The notes under the pieces are model-generated. The model was given only the letters and a program-made list of their open reading frames with translations, ran no database searches and was not told the DNA's origin. From Larkinella humicola (GTDB lineage Bacteria > Bacteroidota > Bacteroidia > Cytophagales > Spirosomataceae): DNA of 64,000 nucleotides. The stretch is from the NCBI RefSeq assembly GCF_008727875.1, contig NZ_VTWS01000003.1, positions 310,001 through 374,000 on the forward strand. The letters are read 5' to 3'. Below, piece after piece: positions 20,001-28,079 of this stretch; the first letter of the stretch is position 1, and every line of letters begins with the position of its first letter. Both the position numbers and the translations under genes were made by a program.

Positions 20001-20438
20001 AAGTTTACGGATTACGCAGGCAAGAAACTGAACGAGATTCTGGACGAAAAACAATTGCAAAGTGCCGTGGTGCAACGGGCGTATACAGGCGAATCGGTGG
20101 TTTTGCTGAACGATGGAAAAGGAAAGTTCACCCTTCAGGCCCTGCCGAAAGAAGCGCAGTTTTCACCGGTTTGCGGCATTGAAATCACGGACGTCGATGG
20201 CGATAAACGAATGGATCTGGTGCTGACCGGAAATTTTTACGACGTTCTGCCAGAAATTGGGCGGTATGATGCCAGTTACGGTTTGGTGCTGCTCGGAAAA
20301 GGCAACGGCAGTTGGAAGCCCCTCGACCCGGCGGTTTCCGGCTTCATTGTCCATGGGCAGGTCCGGCAACTCGTGCGTCTGAAACAGGGACAGTTTGTGT
20401 TGGGGAAAAATAAGGATAATGTACAGGTGTTTAAATGA
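17088..20438 (+). CDS. CRTAC1-type lipoprotein with FG-GAP/VCBS repeats and ASPIC/UnbV domain (copy 1)
   Basis: A 1,116-residue predicted surface or periplasmic lipoprotein (lipobox LVGC, Cys16). The N-terminal half has at least seven calcium-binding FG-GAP blades of form DxNxDGxxD, for example GDVNNDGFPDVF, DVNGDGWLDLYV, DYDRDGDLDMYL, DINNDGRLDIFV and DLDNDGDLDLVV. An ASPIC/UnbV domain follows at about 523-605 (NAIGARVFVYQ, RGFQSSVDLNLLFGLG). A second repeat set starts near residue 630 (DVNGDGLDDVFFGG, DADGDKDLDLYVVSG, DVDGDGDIDLVIG). Together these suggest two beta-propellers. Family members are thought to bind ligands or partner proteins; no catalytic site is evident. It is paralogous along its whole length to the next gene, 43 bp downstream. 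Confidence 0.9.
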   Translation: MRYLIFFLIVGFLVGCGSADAPSEERLFEKLPSETTHINFTNSVVDDPEFNIFNYRNFYNGGGVAIGDVNNDGFPDVFLIANMGENRLYLNQGKSGAAALAFEDITAKAGVAGKRAWSTGATFADVNGDGWLDLYVCNAGIRPGDDRGNELFINNGIGKNGTVTFTEKAADYGLDDHGFSTHAAFFDYDRDGDLDMYLLNNSFMPVGKLGYANIRSERDSLGGHKLFRNDGARFADVSEKAGIYGSLIGFGLGITIGDVNDDNWLDIYISNDFYERDYLYLNNHDGTFRESVKDAMPHLSLSSMGADVADINNDGRLDIFVTDMLPGNDVRLKKNSSFENYDLQEIKLSRDFHYQYMQNMLHLNQGNEPAQSGKTATPMFSDIARFSGVHATDWSWGALIFDMDNDGRKDIFVANGIAKEVTDQDFIHFLADRENMAQIARQRAFNFKEFLDKAPSEPIPNYAFRNDGNLSFSNQAASWGLGEPGFSNGAAYGDLDNDGDLDLVVNNVNSPVSVFKNLSVEKHKTNFLRVKLVGDARNRNAIGARVFVYQKGNQQVLQQMPNRGFQSSVDLNLLFGLGTGNVIDSVTVVWPNDRMQTVRQPKANQLLTLKQPEATGNWRAKAPSPALFQDITTISGLNYTHEESPFVDYNRDPLLKQMLSTGGPAMATGDVNGDGLDDVFFGGAFGKPHHLFYQQPNGRFVDKTPAVLRQDLTYEAVDAVFFDADGDKDLDLYVVSGSNEFEAEADELLDRLYLNDGKGGFVRDDRLPNLKASGSCVAAADYDRDGDIDLFVGTRLIPGKYGFNPASYLLTNDGTGNFKNYTRRYLPNAEQLGMVTDATWSDLNGDGYPELIVVGDWMPITVFQNQRGKLATSETPKLADSTTPASGWWNCVKAGDVDGDGDIDLVIGNLGLNSRIKATSKIPAELYTADFDQNGSLEQIINCADETGTLYPMVLKQDLQKEMPSIKKKYLKFTDYAGKKLNEILDEKQLQSAVVQRAYTGESVVLLNDGKGKFTLQALPKEAQFSPVCGIEITDVDGDKRMDLVLTGNFYDVLPEIGRYDASYGLVLLGKGNGSWKPLDPAVSGFIVHGQVRQLVRLKQGQFVLGKNKDNVQVFK

Positions 20439-20481
20439 GTCTGAATCAGTAGTACCCAATTCCTGGTTCAGAATTTAACCT

Positions 20482-23400
20482 ATGATGAAACGAATTAGTA
20501 TCTTTTTTGCAGCCGTAACCCTTTCCGTAGCGGGTTGTAAACAACTGAACAGTACTTCCGAAAAACCGCTGTTCCAGATTCTGGATTCGACCCGGACGGG
20601 CATCGGGTTTACCAATCAGGTTCATAATACGGATCAGTTCAACATCATCGACTACCTGTATTTCTACAACGGGGCGGGTGTGGCGGCTGGCGACCTCAAC
20701 AACGACGGCCTGACCGATTTGTATTTTGTCTCCAATCAGGGGAAAAACAAGTTGTACCTGAATAAAGGCAATTTCAAATTCGAAGACGTTACGCAGAATG
20801 CCGGTGTCGAAGGTTTTTCCGACTGGCAAACCGGGGTCACCATGGCTGACGTCAACGGCGATGGCTGGCTGGATATTTACGTGTGCGCGGTCGGCAACTT
20901 CAAAGGGCTGGAAGGCTCCAACGAACTGTATATCAATAACCACGACGGCACCTTTACCGAGAAAGCCGCCGAATACGGTTTGGACTTTACCGGCTTTTCG
21001 ACCCAGGGGGCTTTCTTCGACTACGACCACGACGGCGATCTGGATCTGTATTTGCTCAACCACGCCGTGCACACCTCCCGCAGTTATGACCGCGTCACGG
21101 CCCGGAATCTGCGGCAAAACGAATCGGGTGATTACCTGTACCGGAACGAATTGATCAGCAACGGTACGAAAAACCCGAAGGGTCGTTTCACGAACATCAG
21201 CGAGCAGGCCGGGATTTTCGGCGCGGCCATGGGCTACGGCCTGGGCATCTCGGTGGCGGATCTGAACAACGACGGCTGGGAAGATATTTACGTCTCCAAC
21301 GATTTTCACGAAGACGATTATTACTACATCAACAACGGCAAAGGCGGTTTTACAGAAAGCATGCGAAAGGCGTTTGCCCACGCCAGCCGATTTTCGATGG
21401 GGAACGATGTGGGGGATGTCAACAACGACGGCTACCCGGATGTGGTCACGCTCGACATGTACCCCGAAGAAGAACGGGTCGAAAAAATGTCGCTGGGCGA
21501 AGATCCGCTGGACATTTACCTCTATAAACTGAGTTTTGGCTACATGAATCAGTACAGCCGCAACTGTTTGCAGATCAGCCAGTCGGGCCAGAAATTCATG
21601 GAAATTGGGGCGATGGCCGGGATTGCGGCCACCGACTGGAGCTGGTCGCCCCTGCTGGCCGATTACGACAACGACGGCATCAAGGACCTGTTCATCTCCA
21701 ACGGCATCGTCCGGCGGCCCAACGACCTCGATTACGTGAAGTACGCGTCCGACGATTCGCTACGGTATGCGATGGAAACGTCCAAAGCCATCGATCAGAA
21801 AGCGATTGCGCTGATGCCCGAAGGTAAGGTGCACAATTACCTGTATCAGGGGTCGAAAGAGTTGAAATTTGCGGACAAATCGCTGGCGTGGGGCTTCGAA
21901 AAACCGACGTTTTCGAGTGGCGCGGTGTATGCCGATCTGGACAACGACGGCGATCTGGATCTGGTGACCAACGACATCAACGATCCGGCGGGTGTCTACC
22001 AGAATCAGGCAAATGAGGTATTCCCAACTCACACGTATCTGAAAATCAAACTTCAGGGCGAGTCGGCCAACACGTTTGGCGTAGGGGCCAAAGTCGTATT
22101 GAAAACAAAAACCGGTCTGCAACTCCAGCAATTGATGCCCACACGCGGTTTTCAATCGTCCGTCGAGCCGATATTAACGTTTGGATTAGGCGAAACCGCC
22201 ACGGTTGACTCGCTGATCGTGATCTGGCCGAACCAGAAGATGCAAATTCAGACCGGCGTGAAGACCAACCAGACATTGACGCTAAAACAAACGGCGGCTC
22301 AACAGGATGTTGGCACTTTCCGGTTCACGGCTCCCGATCCCCAACCGCTGTTTGAAGACATCACCAGCCAGTCGCCAATGGCGTACCGGCACCAGGAAAA
22401 CACGTATTTCGATTTTGTCCGGGAATCACTGATGCCGTTCAAGGTGTCGATGGAAGGGCCTAAGCTGGCGGTCGGCGATGTCAATGGCGACGGTTTAGAC
22501 GATTTTTACGCGTCTGGTGCCAAATGGCAGGCCGGCAGTTTGCAGATTCAGCAACCCGGTGGCCGGTTTTTGCCAAGCAACCAACCAACTTTTCGGGTCG
22601 ATTCGACATACGAGGATGTCGATGCGGTTTTCTTCGACGCCGATGGCGACAAGGATCTGGATTTATACGTGGTTTCGGGCGGCAATGAATTTTTTGAGAA
22701 AATGCCCGAGCAGTTCGACCGGCTCTACCTGAACGATGGCAAGGGAAACTTCGCCCGCTCGAATGGATTGCCGCCGATGTATGACAACAAAAGCTGCGTT
22801 CGTCCCGTTGATCTGGATCAGGATGGTGATCTGGATTTGTTCGTGGGTGGCCGGGTGATCGCTTTTGCGTATGGAAAGATTCCGAACTCGTATCTCCTGA
22901 TCAACGATGGCAAAGGGCATTTTACGGACAAAACCGACCAGCTCGCCCCCGACCTCCGCAAAGCCGGGATGGTGACCGACGCCCTCTGGATGGATTATGA
23001 TCAGGACCAAGATCTCGATCTGGTGGTGGCTGGCGACTGGATGCCGATTCGGGTGTTCGCCAATCAGAACGGCAAATTGGAAGCGGCTCAACGCATCACC
23101 GACGAGAAGACACCCCTGAACGGTTTCTGGCAATGCCTGACTGCTGCCGACTTCGACCGCGACGGCGATCTGGATCTGGTAGCCGGGAATTTGGGTCTGA
23201 ACACCAAATTCATCAAACAGGCCGAACCCCGACTCAAAATGTGGGTGAAAGACTTCGACAACAACAGTAGCATTGAACAGATTCTGGCCTACCAGCGCGA
23301 CGGAAAAGACTGGTATCCCGTCAATTTCAAGGATGAACTGGGCAAACAGATGCCCGGCATTATCAACAAACGGTTTACCAATTATACTTCATTCGCCGGA

Positions 23401-23847
23401 AAACCGGTGGAGGATTTGTTTGAGAAAAAAGAACTGAACGGGGCCGACGAATACGAAGTCAACCAGTTTGCCTCGGTCTATCTGGAAAACACCGGCGACG
23501 GGCGTTTTGTAGTACACCCATTGCCGATGCTGGCCCAGGTTTCCAAACTGTTTGCGCTCCGAACCGATGACATCGACAACGATGGTTACCCCGACATCCT
23601 GGCGGGTGGCAATTTCTACGGTGTTAGCACCTATCAGGGTCGTTATGACGCCAACTACGGATTGGTTCTCAAAAACAAAGGCAAAACGACCAGCAATACC
23701 GCCCGATTTGCAGCGCTTTCACCGGTTGTCAGCGGTTTTCGGCTCGACGGCGAAGTGCGCGATATCAAGCCGATTCGGGCAGCGGGGACGCTACGCTGGC
23801 TGGTGGCCCGCAACGACACGACGATTCAGGTGTTCTATAAGAAATGA
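20482..23847 (+). CDS. CRTAC1-type lipoprotein with FG-GAP/VCBS repeats and ASPIC/UnbV domain (copy 2)
   Basis: A 1,121-residue paralogue of the preceding gene with the same domain order. The lipobox is SVAGC (Cys19 from the first ATG; ATGs at 20482 and 20485). Calcium-binding blades include GDLNNDGLTDLYF, DVNGDGWLDIYV, DYDHDGDLDLYLLN, DLNNDGWEDIYV and DLDNDGDLDLVT. The ASPIC/UnbV region has TFGVGAKVVLKTK and RGFQSSVEPILTFGLG. The second propeller starts at DVNGDGLDDFYASG. Strongest differences from copy 1 are in the loops, as expected if the two bind different ligands. The stop codon lies inside the left arm of the hairpin at 23843-23919. Confidence 0.9.
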   Translation: MMKRISIFFAAVTLSVAGCKQLNSTSEKPLFQILDSTRTGIGFTNQVHNTDQFNIIDYLYFYNGAGVAAGDLNNDGLTDLYFVSNQGKNKLYLNKGNFKFEDVTQNAGVEGFSDWQTGVTMADVNGDGWLDIYVCAVGNFKGLEGSNELYINNHDGTFTEKAAEYGLDFTGFSTQGAFFDYDHDGDLDLYLLNHAVHTSRSYDRVTARNLRQNESGDYLYRNELISNGTKNPKGRFTNISEQAGIFGAAMGYGLGISVADLNNDGWEDIYVSNDFHEDDYYYINNGKGGFTESMRKAFAHASRFSMGNDVGDVNNDGYPDVVTLDMYPEEERVEKMSLGEDPLDIYLYKLSFGYMNQYSRNCLQISQSGQKFMEIGAMAGIAATDWSWSPLLADYDNDGIKDLFISNGIVRRPNDLDYVKYASDDSLRYAMETSKAIDQKAIALMPEGKVHNYLYQGSKELKFADKSLAWGFEKPTFSSGAVYADLDNDGDLDLVTNDINDPAGVYQNQANEVFPTHTYLKIKLQGESANTFGVGAKVVLKTKTGLQLQQLMPTRGFQSSVEPILTFGLGETATVDSLIVIWPNQKMQIQTGVKTNQTLTLKQTAAQQDVGTFRFTAPDPQPLFEDITSQSPMAYRHQENTYFDFVRESLMPFKVSMEGPKLAVGDVNGDGLDDFYASGAKWQAGSLQIQQPGGRFLPSNQPTFRVDSTYEDVDAVFFDADGDKDLDLYVVSGGNEFFEKMPEQFDRLYLNDGKGNFARSNGLPPMYDNKSCVRPVDLDQDGDLDLFVGGRVIAFAYGKIPNSYLLINDGKGHFTDKTDQLAPDLRKAGMVTDALWMDYDQDQDLDLVVAGDWMPIRVFANQNGKLEAAQRITDEKTPLNGFWQCLTAADFDRDGDLDLVAGNLGLNTKFIKQAEPRLKMWVKDFDNNSSIEQILAYQRDGKDWYPVNFKDELGKQMPGIINKRFTNYTSFAGKPVEDLFEKKELNGADEYEVNQFASVYLENTGDGRFVVHPLPMLAQVSKLFALRTDDIDNDGYPDILAGGNFYGVSTYQGRYDANYGLVLKNKGKTTSNTARFAALSPVVSGFRLDGEVRDIKPIRAAGTLRWLVARNDTTIQVFYKK

Positions 23848-23919
23848 TGGATTATGAATGATGGACGATGAATTACTTGCGCCAGCTCATTCATCGTCCA
23901 TCATTCATAATCCATCATT
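23843..23919. repeat. Long perfect hairpin before the haloperoxidase gene
   Basis: Perfect 31-nt arms (23843-23873 and 23889-23919) with a 15-nt loop. The left arm contains the stop codon of the preceding gene. It matches the hairpin at 5032-5120 over 31 nt with three A/G differences, each mirrored by T/C in the other arm, so pairing is kept in both copies. Confidence 0.9.
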
Positions 23920-23968
23920 GAAGAGACGGAAATCACAGGTCTGCGCATCAGATATACTTTTTTTAAGG

Positions 23969-23976
23969 TAAATTTG
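23969..23976 (+). promoter_or_regulatory. Candidate -7 box of the haloperoxidase gene
   Basis: TAAATTTG fits the Bacteroidota -7 consensus TAnnTTTG and lies 36 bp before the ATG at 24012. No clear TTG is found at the -33 position, so support is moderate. With the hairpin just upstream, it suggests that the haloperoxidase can be transcribed separately. Confidence 0.4.
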
Positions 23977-24011
23977 TAGTCCTCTTGTACCATTAATGAC
24001 CAGAGTTGTTC

Positions 24012-25367
24012 ATGAAAAATCGAATCCTGTGGGTTTTATTCCTTGGCAGCCTATGGAGTTTTGCCGGTTGCCAGCCCAAAGCCACTCCGGACGAATACAA
24101 TGCCAAAGCTGCTGAACCGGAACGTTATCACCAGTGTGTCAAGCAATTGACCGACGTGATCATTCACGACATTTTCTCTCCGCCGGTAGCCAGCCGGATT
24201 TATGGGTACGCCAATCTGGCCGGTTACGAAGCTATGGTACCGGGCCAGCCCGGGTATGAATCGCTGGCGGGCAAACTCCGGAAATTTACGGCTCCCCCCA
24301 AACCGGAACCGGGTCAGGAATACTGCTTTCCGCTGGCCAGCGCGCGGGCGTTTCTGACGGTTGGTCGCAATCTGACGTTTTCCGGGGACATGTTCGACGG
24401 TTTTGAAAAAAACTTTTATGAGCAATACAAAGCCATTGGCGTTCCCGAAGAAGTCATCGAGCGTTCGATGGCGTATGGTGAAGCGGTGGCCAAACACATC
24501 ATGGAGTTTGCGGGTAAGGATTCGTACAAACAGACGCGTGGATTCAAGCACACGGTGACCAACGCCGAAGGAACCTGGGTGCCAACGCCCCCGGCCTACA
24601 TGGAAGCCGCCGAGCCGAAATGGATGCAAATTCGCTGCTGGGTGATGGATACCTGCTCGCAGTTTATTCCTCCGCCGGCCGTTCCGTATAACATGACCAA
24701 AGGGAGTCCTTTTTATAAACTGGCCGATGAAGTTTATCAAATGAGCCTTCGCCAAACCGAGGAAGAGCGGAAAATTGCCTTTTTCTGGGACGACAATGCC
24801 TTTGTGATGAACGTCGCCGGTCATGTTTCGTACGCATCTAAAAAAATGACGCCGGGTGGTCACTGGCTGGCCATCGCAGCAACGGTGTCCCGTCAGCAGA
24901 AAGCCAATTTTGCCCAAACGGTACAGGCCTATACGTTGACCTCCTTTGCGCTAGCCGACGGGTTTATCAGTTGCTGGGACGAGAAATACCGTAGTAACCG
25001 CATCCGGCCCGAAACCGTCATCAACAAATTTATCGATCCGAAGTGGACGCCGTACCTACAAACGCCCCCGTTTCCGGAATATACCAGCGGACACAGCGTC
25101 ATCTCGGCCGCAGCCGCCGAGGTACTGACGATTCTTTACGGTGACAACATCGCGTTCACCGATTCAACCGAAAATCCGTACGGCCACGGCGTTCGTTCGT
25201 TTAAGTCATTCCGGGAAGCCGCTCTGGAAGCATCGTATAGCCGGTTATACGGCGGTATTCATTTCCGGGATGCCCTGGAACTCGGCAACATCCAGGGACG
25301 AAAAGTGGGGGAATACGTGGTGGAAAAACTGACCTCGAAAAAAGAGGTGGCTGTAGCACCCAGGTAA
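24012..25367 (+). CDS. Vanadium-dependent haloperoxidase-family lipoprotein (PAP2 fold)
   Basis: A 451-residue protein of the vanadium haloperoxidase/PAP2 superfamily. These enzymes use vanadate and peroxide to oxidise halides, while close relatives are acid phosphatases. All the vanadate/phosphate-binding residues are visible: Lys325 and Arg332 (K-x6-RP), S359-G-H361 in YTSGHSV, and Arg411 with His417 in SRLYGGIHF. The signal ends in FAGC, giving lipidated Cys20. I chose the ATG at 24012 because it yields a compact lipoprotein signal. It is the last gene of the susCD-CRTAC1-CRTAC1 series, which suggests an envelope role. Halide specificity cannot be read from the sequence, and a phosphatase function remains possible. 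Confidence 0.88.
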   Translation: MKNRILWVLFLGSLWSFAGCQPKATPDEYNAKAAEPERYHQCVKQLTDVIIHDIFSPPVASRIYGYANLAGYEAMVPGQPGYESLAGKLRKFTAPPKPEPGQEYCFPLASARAFLTVGRNLTFSGDMFDGFEKNFYEQYKAIGVPEEVIERSMAYGEAVAKHIMEFAGKDSYKQTRGFKHTVTNAEGTWVPTPPAYMEAAEPKWMQIRCWVMDTCSQFIPPPAVPYNMTKGSPFYKLADEVYQMSLRQTEEERKIAFFWDDNAFVMNVAGHVSYASKKMTPGGHWLAIAATVSRQQKANFAQTVQAYTLTSFALADGFISCWDEKYRSNRIRPETVINKFIDPKWTPYLQTPPFPEYTSGHSVISAAAAEVLTILYGDNIAFTDSTENPYGHGVRSFKSFREAALEASYSRLYGGIHFRDALELGNIQGRKVGEYVVEKLTSKKEVAVAPR

Positions 25368-25377
25368 TTTGGATTGT

Positions 25378-26025
25378 ATGCTCACCGTCCGGAATTTCCG
25401 TAAAGAATACCACAACCGGCTGGTGCTGGCGATTCCGCAAGCGGATTTTTCTCCGGGCATTCACTGGCTGAAGGGCCGCAATGGCTCTGGGAAAACGACT
25501 TTTTTTCGGTCGGTTGCCGGGTTATTGCCCTTCGACGGAAGTCTGGTTTTGGAGGCAAAGTACGACATTCGGCAGCAACCGGTCGACTACCGGCTTCGGG
25601 TCAATTACGGGGAAGCCGAACCGCTGTATCCCCAATTTCTGACGGCTTGGGAATTGATCCACTGGGTGGCAACGACCAAACAGGCCGCGACAAAACAAAT
25701 CGATGAATTGATCGACCTGTTCGGAATCCGGGATTTCATCAAAACTCCCATCGGAACGTATTCGAGCGGGATGCTCAAAAAGACGTCGCTGGTCCTGGCC
25801 TTTCTTGGAAAACCCAGCCTGATTTTGCTCGACGAACCGTTGATTACCCTCGATCACGCGACCACCAAAGCCGTCATCGACCGCATTCGGCAAAGCCGGG
25901 AACAAGGCATTAGCTTTCTGCTGTCATCGCACCAGGACGTCGACGCGTCTGAACTGCCGGTCGATTCCGTCTGGATTGTTCAGAATCAGACGCTGGAACA
26001 CATCACCCAACCGGCTGGTTTATGA
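25378..26025 (+). CDS. ABC transporter ATP-binding protein
   Basis: A 215-residue nucleotide-binding subunit that energises the membrane protein encoded just downstream. Walker A is GRNGSGKTT (about residues 34-42), the signature motif is YSSGMLKK, Walker B plus catalytic Glu is LILLDEP, the D-loop follows as LITLD, and the switch His is in LLSSHQD. The signature SSGM instead of LSGGQ is common in small export-type or CcmA-like ATPases. The start at ATG 25378 gives the conserved first strand MLTVRNFRKEY. Its stop overlaps the next start by 4 nt (ATGA), so the two are translationally coupled. The substrate is unknown. Confidence 0.93.
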   Translation: MLTVRNFRKEYHNRLVLAIPQADFSPGIHWLKGRNGSGKTTFFRSVAGLLPFDGSLVLEAKYDIRQQPVDYRLRVNYGEAEPLYPQFLTAWELIHWVATTKQAATKQIDELIDLFGIRDFIKTPIGTYSSGMLKKTSLVLAFLGKPSLILLDEPLITLDHATTKAVIDRIRQSREQGISFLLSSHQDVDASELPVDSVWIVQNQTLEHITQPAGL

Positions 26026-27116
26026 GTGCTTTGTGGACCGTACCGGAAAAGCTGATTGTCAGGCAATTTTATCTTCAAAATACCGGTCTGTTTCTGGTCG
26101 TGATGATGCTGTCCTTTGGATTTCTGAGTTCGACCGAGCACATCGCGCTGGCGAGTTACGCCCTGCACGACCGGGCTTTTCTGGCAGCCTACGGCATCGT
26201 TTGGGGAATCTATTCGGCTCACACGATTCAGTTTAGCCTGCAGGTTTTTCAGAAAACCGATTTGCTCCAGCTTTTCCGGCTCATTCCGTCTTTCAAACGG
26301 CTCACTATCCTGTATTTTCTGCACCTGCAGTTGCTGGCTCCGGTTGTCTTCTACGGCGGTTTCATGCTCTGGGTTGGCAACCAGCAGGGTACAACGGCAG
26401 CCAATAGTATGGTCGTCGTGTTCATGGGCTTGCTGTCGGTTTTGCCGCTTCCGTTTGTGGAACGGGCGTTGCGACAACCCAACCCGGAGCCGTTTGCGGG
26501 CCACATTGGTGCCTGGCTTCGGCAACGGTTCACCACGCCCTACGTCCTCTTTTTTATTCGCTATCTTTTCCGCGAACAACCGGCCACGCTCTTTCTAACC
26601 AAGGTTGGCTCCTGTCTGGTAACGATTGGCGTGCTGGCCCTCTATCCTACCGACGAGTATGACATCCGGCTGCTGTCGTTGGGAATGTTGCTGTCAGCGG
26701 CTTTGCATGCCGGGGTAATCTTCGAATTGTACCGGTTTGAAGCCAACCAATTGCTGTTGCTCCGGAATTTACCAGTCTCTCTTTCCAGCCGGTTTCTATA
26801 CTATACAGGAATCCTTGCTTTGGTAATCAGCCCGGAAGCGGTTTTGCTGCTAAAAAACCATCCGGCTGACGTCACGCTTTTGGCGGTAATAGGCGTGTGG
26901 CTTTGGGGACTTAGTTTGCTTTTCCTGCAATATGCCGCACTCCTGTCCCGTCATCAGCCCCGCGACCGGTTTATGTCGCAGCTCTTCTGGCCCCTCATTG
27001 CCTGCTTCCTCCTGATAATGTACCGGTTACCCGTATGGGCATTGGCCGTCACCGGTTTGGTGACGGCTGCGGTTTTGTTCATTCGCTCATATTACCGTTC
27101 TTCCTGGAACGAATAA
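26022..27116 (+). CDS. ABC transporter permease-like membrane protein
   Basis: A 364-residue integral membrane protein with about eight to ten hydrophobic segments, translationally coupled to the ATPase gene at 25378-26025 through ATGA. No named family motif was recognised. The paired layout (ATPase then a polytopic protein, no binding protein) fits an exporter, or an ABC-2-like system. The final gene end is followed by a palindromic repeat and the convergent TetR gene. Confidence 0.75.
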   Translation: MSALWTVPEKLIVRQFYLQNTGLFLVVMMLSFGFLSSTEHIALASYALHDRAFLAAYGIVWGIYSAHTIQFSLQVFQKTDLLQLFRLIPSFKRLTILYFLHLQLLAPVVFYGGFMLWVGNQQGTTAANSMVVVFMGLLSVLPLPFVERALRQPNPEPFAGHIGAWLRQRFTTPYVLFFIRYLFREQPATLFLTKVGSCLVTIGVLALYPTDEYDIRLLSLGMLLSAALHAGVIFELYRFEANQLLLLRNLPVSLSSRFLYYTGILALVISPEAVLLLKNHPADVTLLAVIGVWLWGLSLLFLQYAALLSRHQPRDRFMSQLFWPLIACFLLIMYRLPVWALAVTGLVTAAVLFIRSYYRSSWNE

Positions 27117-27191
27117 TGTGCCTACAGGTAGTTCAGGAAGCGTTCAATCGGTTATTCTCCGGGATGGTTGCCTTCAATTACCCTACCTTCA

Positions 27192-27295
27192 GTGGGTTCA
27201 AACCCACCGCTACAAAACGATCCATCCCTCCGGGATGGGTTGGATTTAATAATCCCGAAGGGATGGGCCATGTTGTAGCCCCAGTTAAAACTGGG
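27192..27295. repeat. Palindromic intergenic element between convergent genes
   Basis: The core pairs CTACAA (27210-27215) with TTGTAG (27273-27278) around CCATCCC and GGGATGG segments. It is flanked by two local hairpins: GTGGGTT/AACCCAC (27192-27207) and CCCAGTT/AACTGGG (27280-27295). The layout is that of a REP-like element of Bacteroidota. It sits between the permease gene (+) and the tetR-type gene (-). Confidence 0.7.
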
Positions 27296-27308
27296 TCAAC
27301 CATAGGGC

Positions 27309-27977
27309 TTACCAGAAAGTAGAAGGAACGCCGGTTTGATGCACCTCGAGTGATACCTTTTCCGATTGAACAGCCATCCGGTTCAGAGCGGTGTAGATAA
27401 CCCGCACGGCATCTTCAACCCGATTCCAGCCTTCTTCGGTGGTTAAATTAATGCCAACGATAGTACGGTTATTTTTCGACAGCAGCGTCAAATACGACAT
27501 GGCTCCGGCCATGATGGCCGAAACTGCCTGATAGTCGGCCCCTTTGATGTAAGCAAGTTGCCCCACCATGCGCGTCAGTTCTTCATCGTAAGCAGCACTG
27601 GCCTCGTCAGCCATTTGGCCGGTTTCGGCGACGGTTGCCTTTAATACCTGAAAAGCTGCCGGGAATTGCCGAAAAAACCGGTAGGTATGGATTAATTGTT
27701 TGTACCAGAGTTTGGATAAATCATTTTCATGAACCGGGCGCAGTTGTTCCAGCGTAGCCGGACTGAGTAGCGGAAATAAGCGCCCCATTTTAATGTAATG
27801 AGTCAGCAAGCCGTCCAACCCACCAAAATAGCGGTAGATCAGGACTTTGCTGACCCCCGCTTTTTCAGAAATTCGATTGATCCCGATTCCATCGATCCCT
27901 TTTTCTGCGATAACATCTTCCAGGGCATTGATGATTCTCTGCGAAGTCTGCGCACGATTGCGTTTGATTTTTTCCAT
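27309..27977 (-). CDS. TetR/AcrR-family transcriptional regulator
   Basis: A 222-residue one-component regulator. The N-terminal helix-turn-helix is clear: RIINALEDVIAEKGIDGIGINRISEKAGVSKVLIYRYFGG within residues about 13-53, the TetR_N signature. The C-terminal part is the variable ligand-binding domain. It faces the ABC transporter genes convergently rather than divergently, so a local target is uncertain. The upstream neighbour on the same strand is the small membrane protein gene at 28080-28340. Confidence 0.92.
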   Translation of the reverse strand: MEKIKRNRAQTSQRIINALEDVIAEKGIDGIGINRISEKAGVSKVLIYRYFGGLDGLLTHYIKMGRLFPLLSPATLEQLRPVHENDLSKLWYKQLIHTYRFFRQFPAAFQVLKATVAETGQMADEASAAYDEELTRMVGQLAYIKGADYQAVSAIMAGAMSYLTLLSKNNRTIVGINLTTEEGWNRVEDAVRVIYTALNRMAVQSEKVSLEVHQTGVPSTFW

Positions 27978-28079
27978 TGGTAAAGATTGTTAGCTTTCAG
28001 TCACTAATCAGACGCAGGACGTCGGGAAAAGTCACATAGTAGTTACAGAAATCTTGCAGTCTGCCTTCTAATAAGACGA

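Noticed and set aside
17625-20075. An 816-codon open frame antisense to the first CRTAC1 gene
   Set aside because: It mirrors the biased codons of the FG-GAP repeats on the other strand. It has no recognisable motif, while the plus-strand frame is an unmistakable protein.
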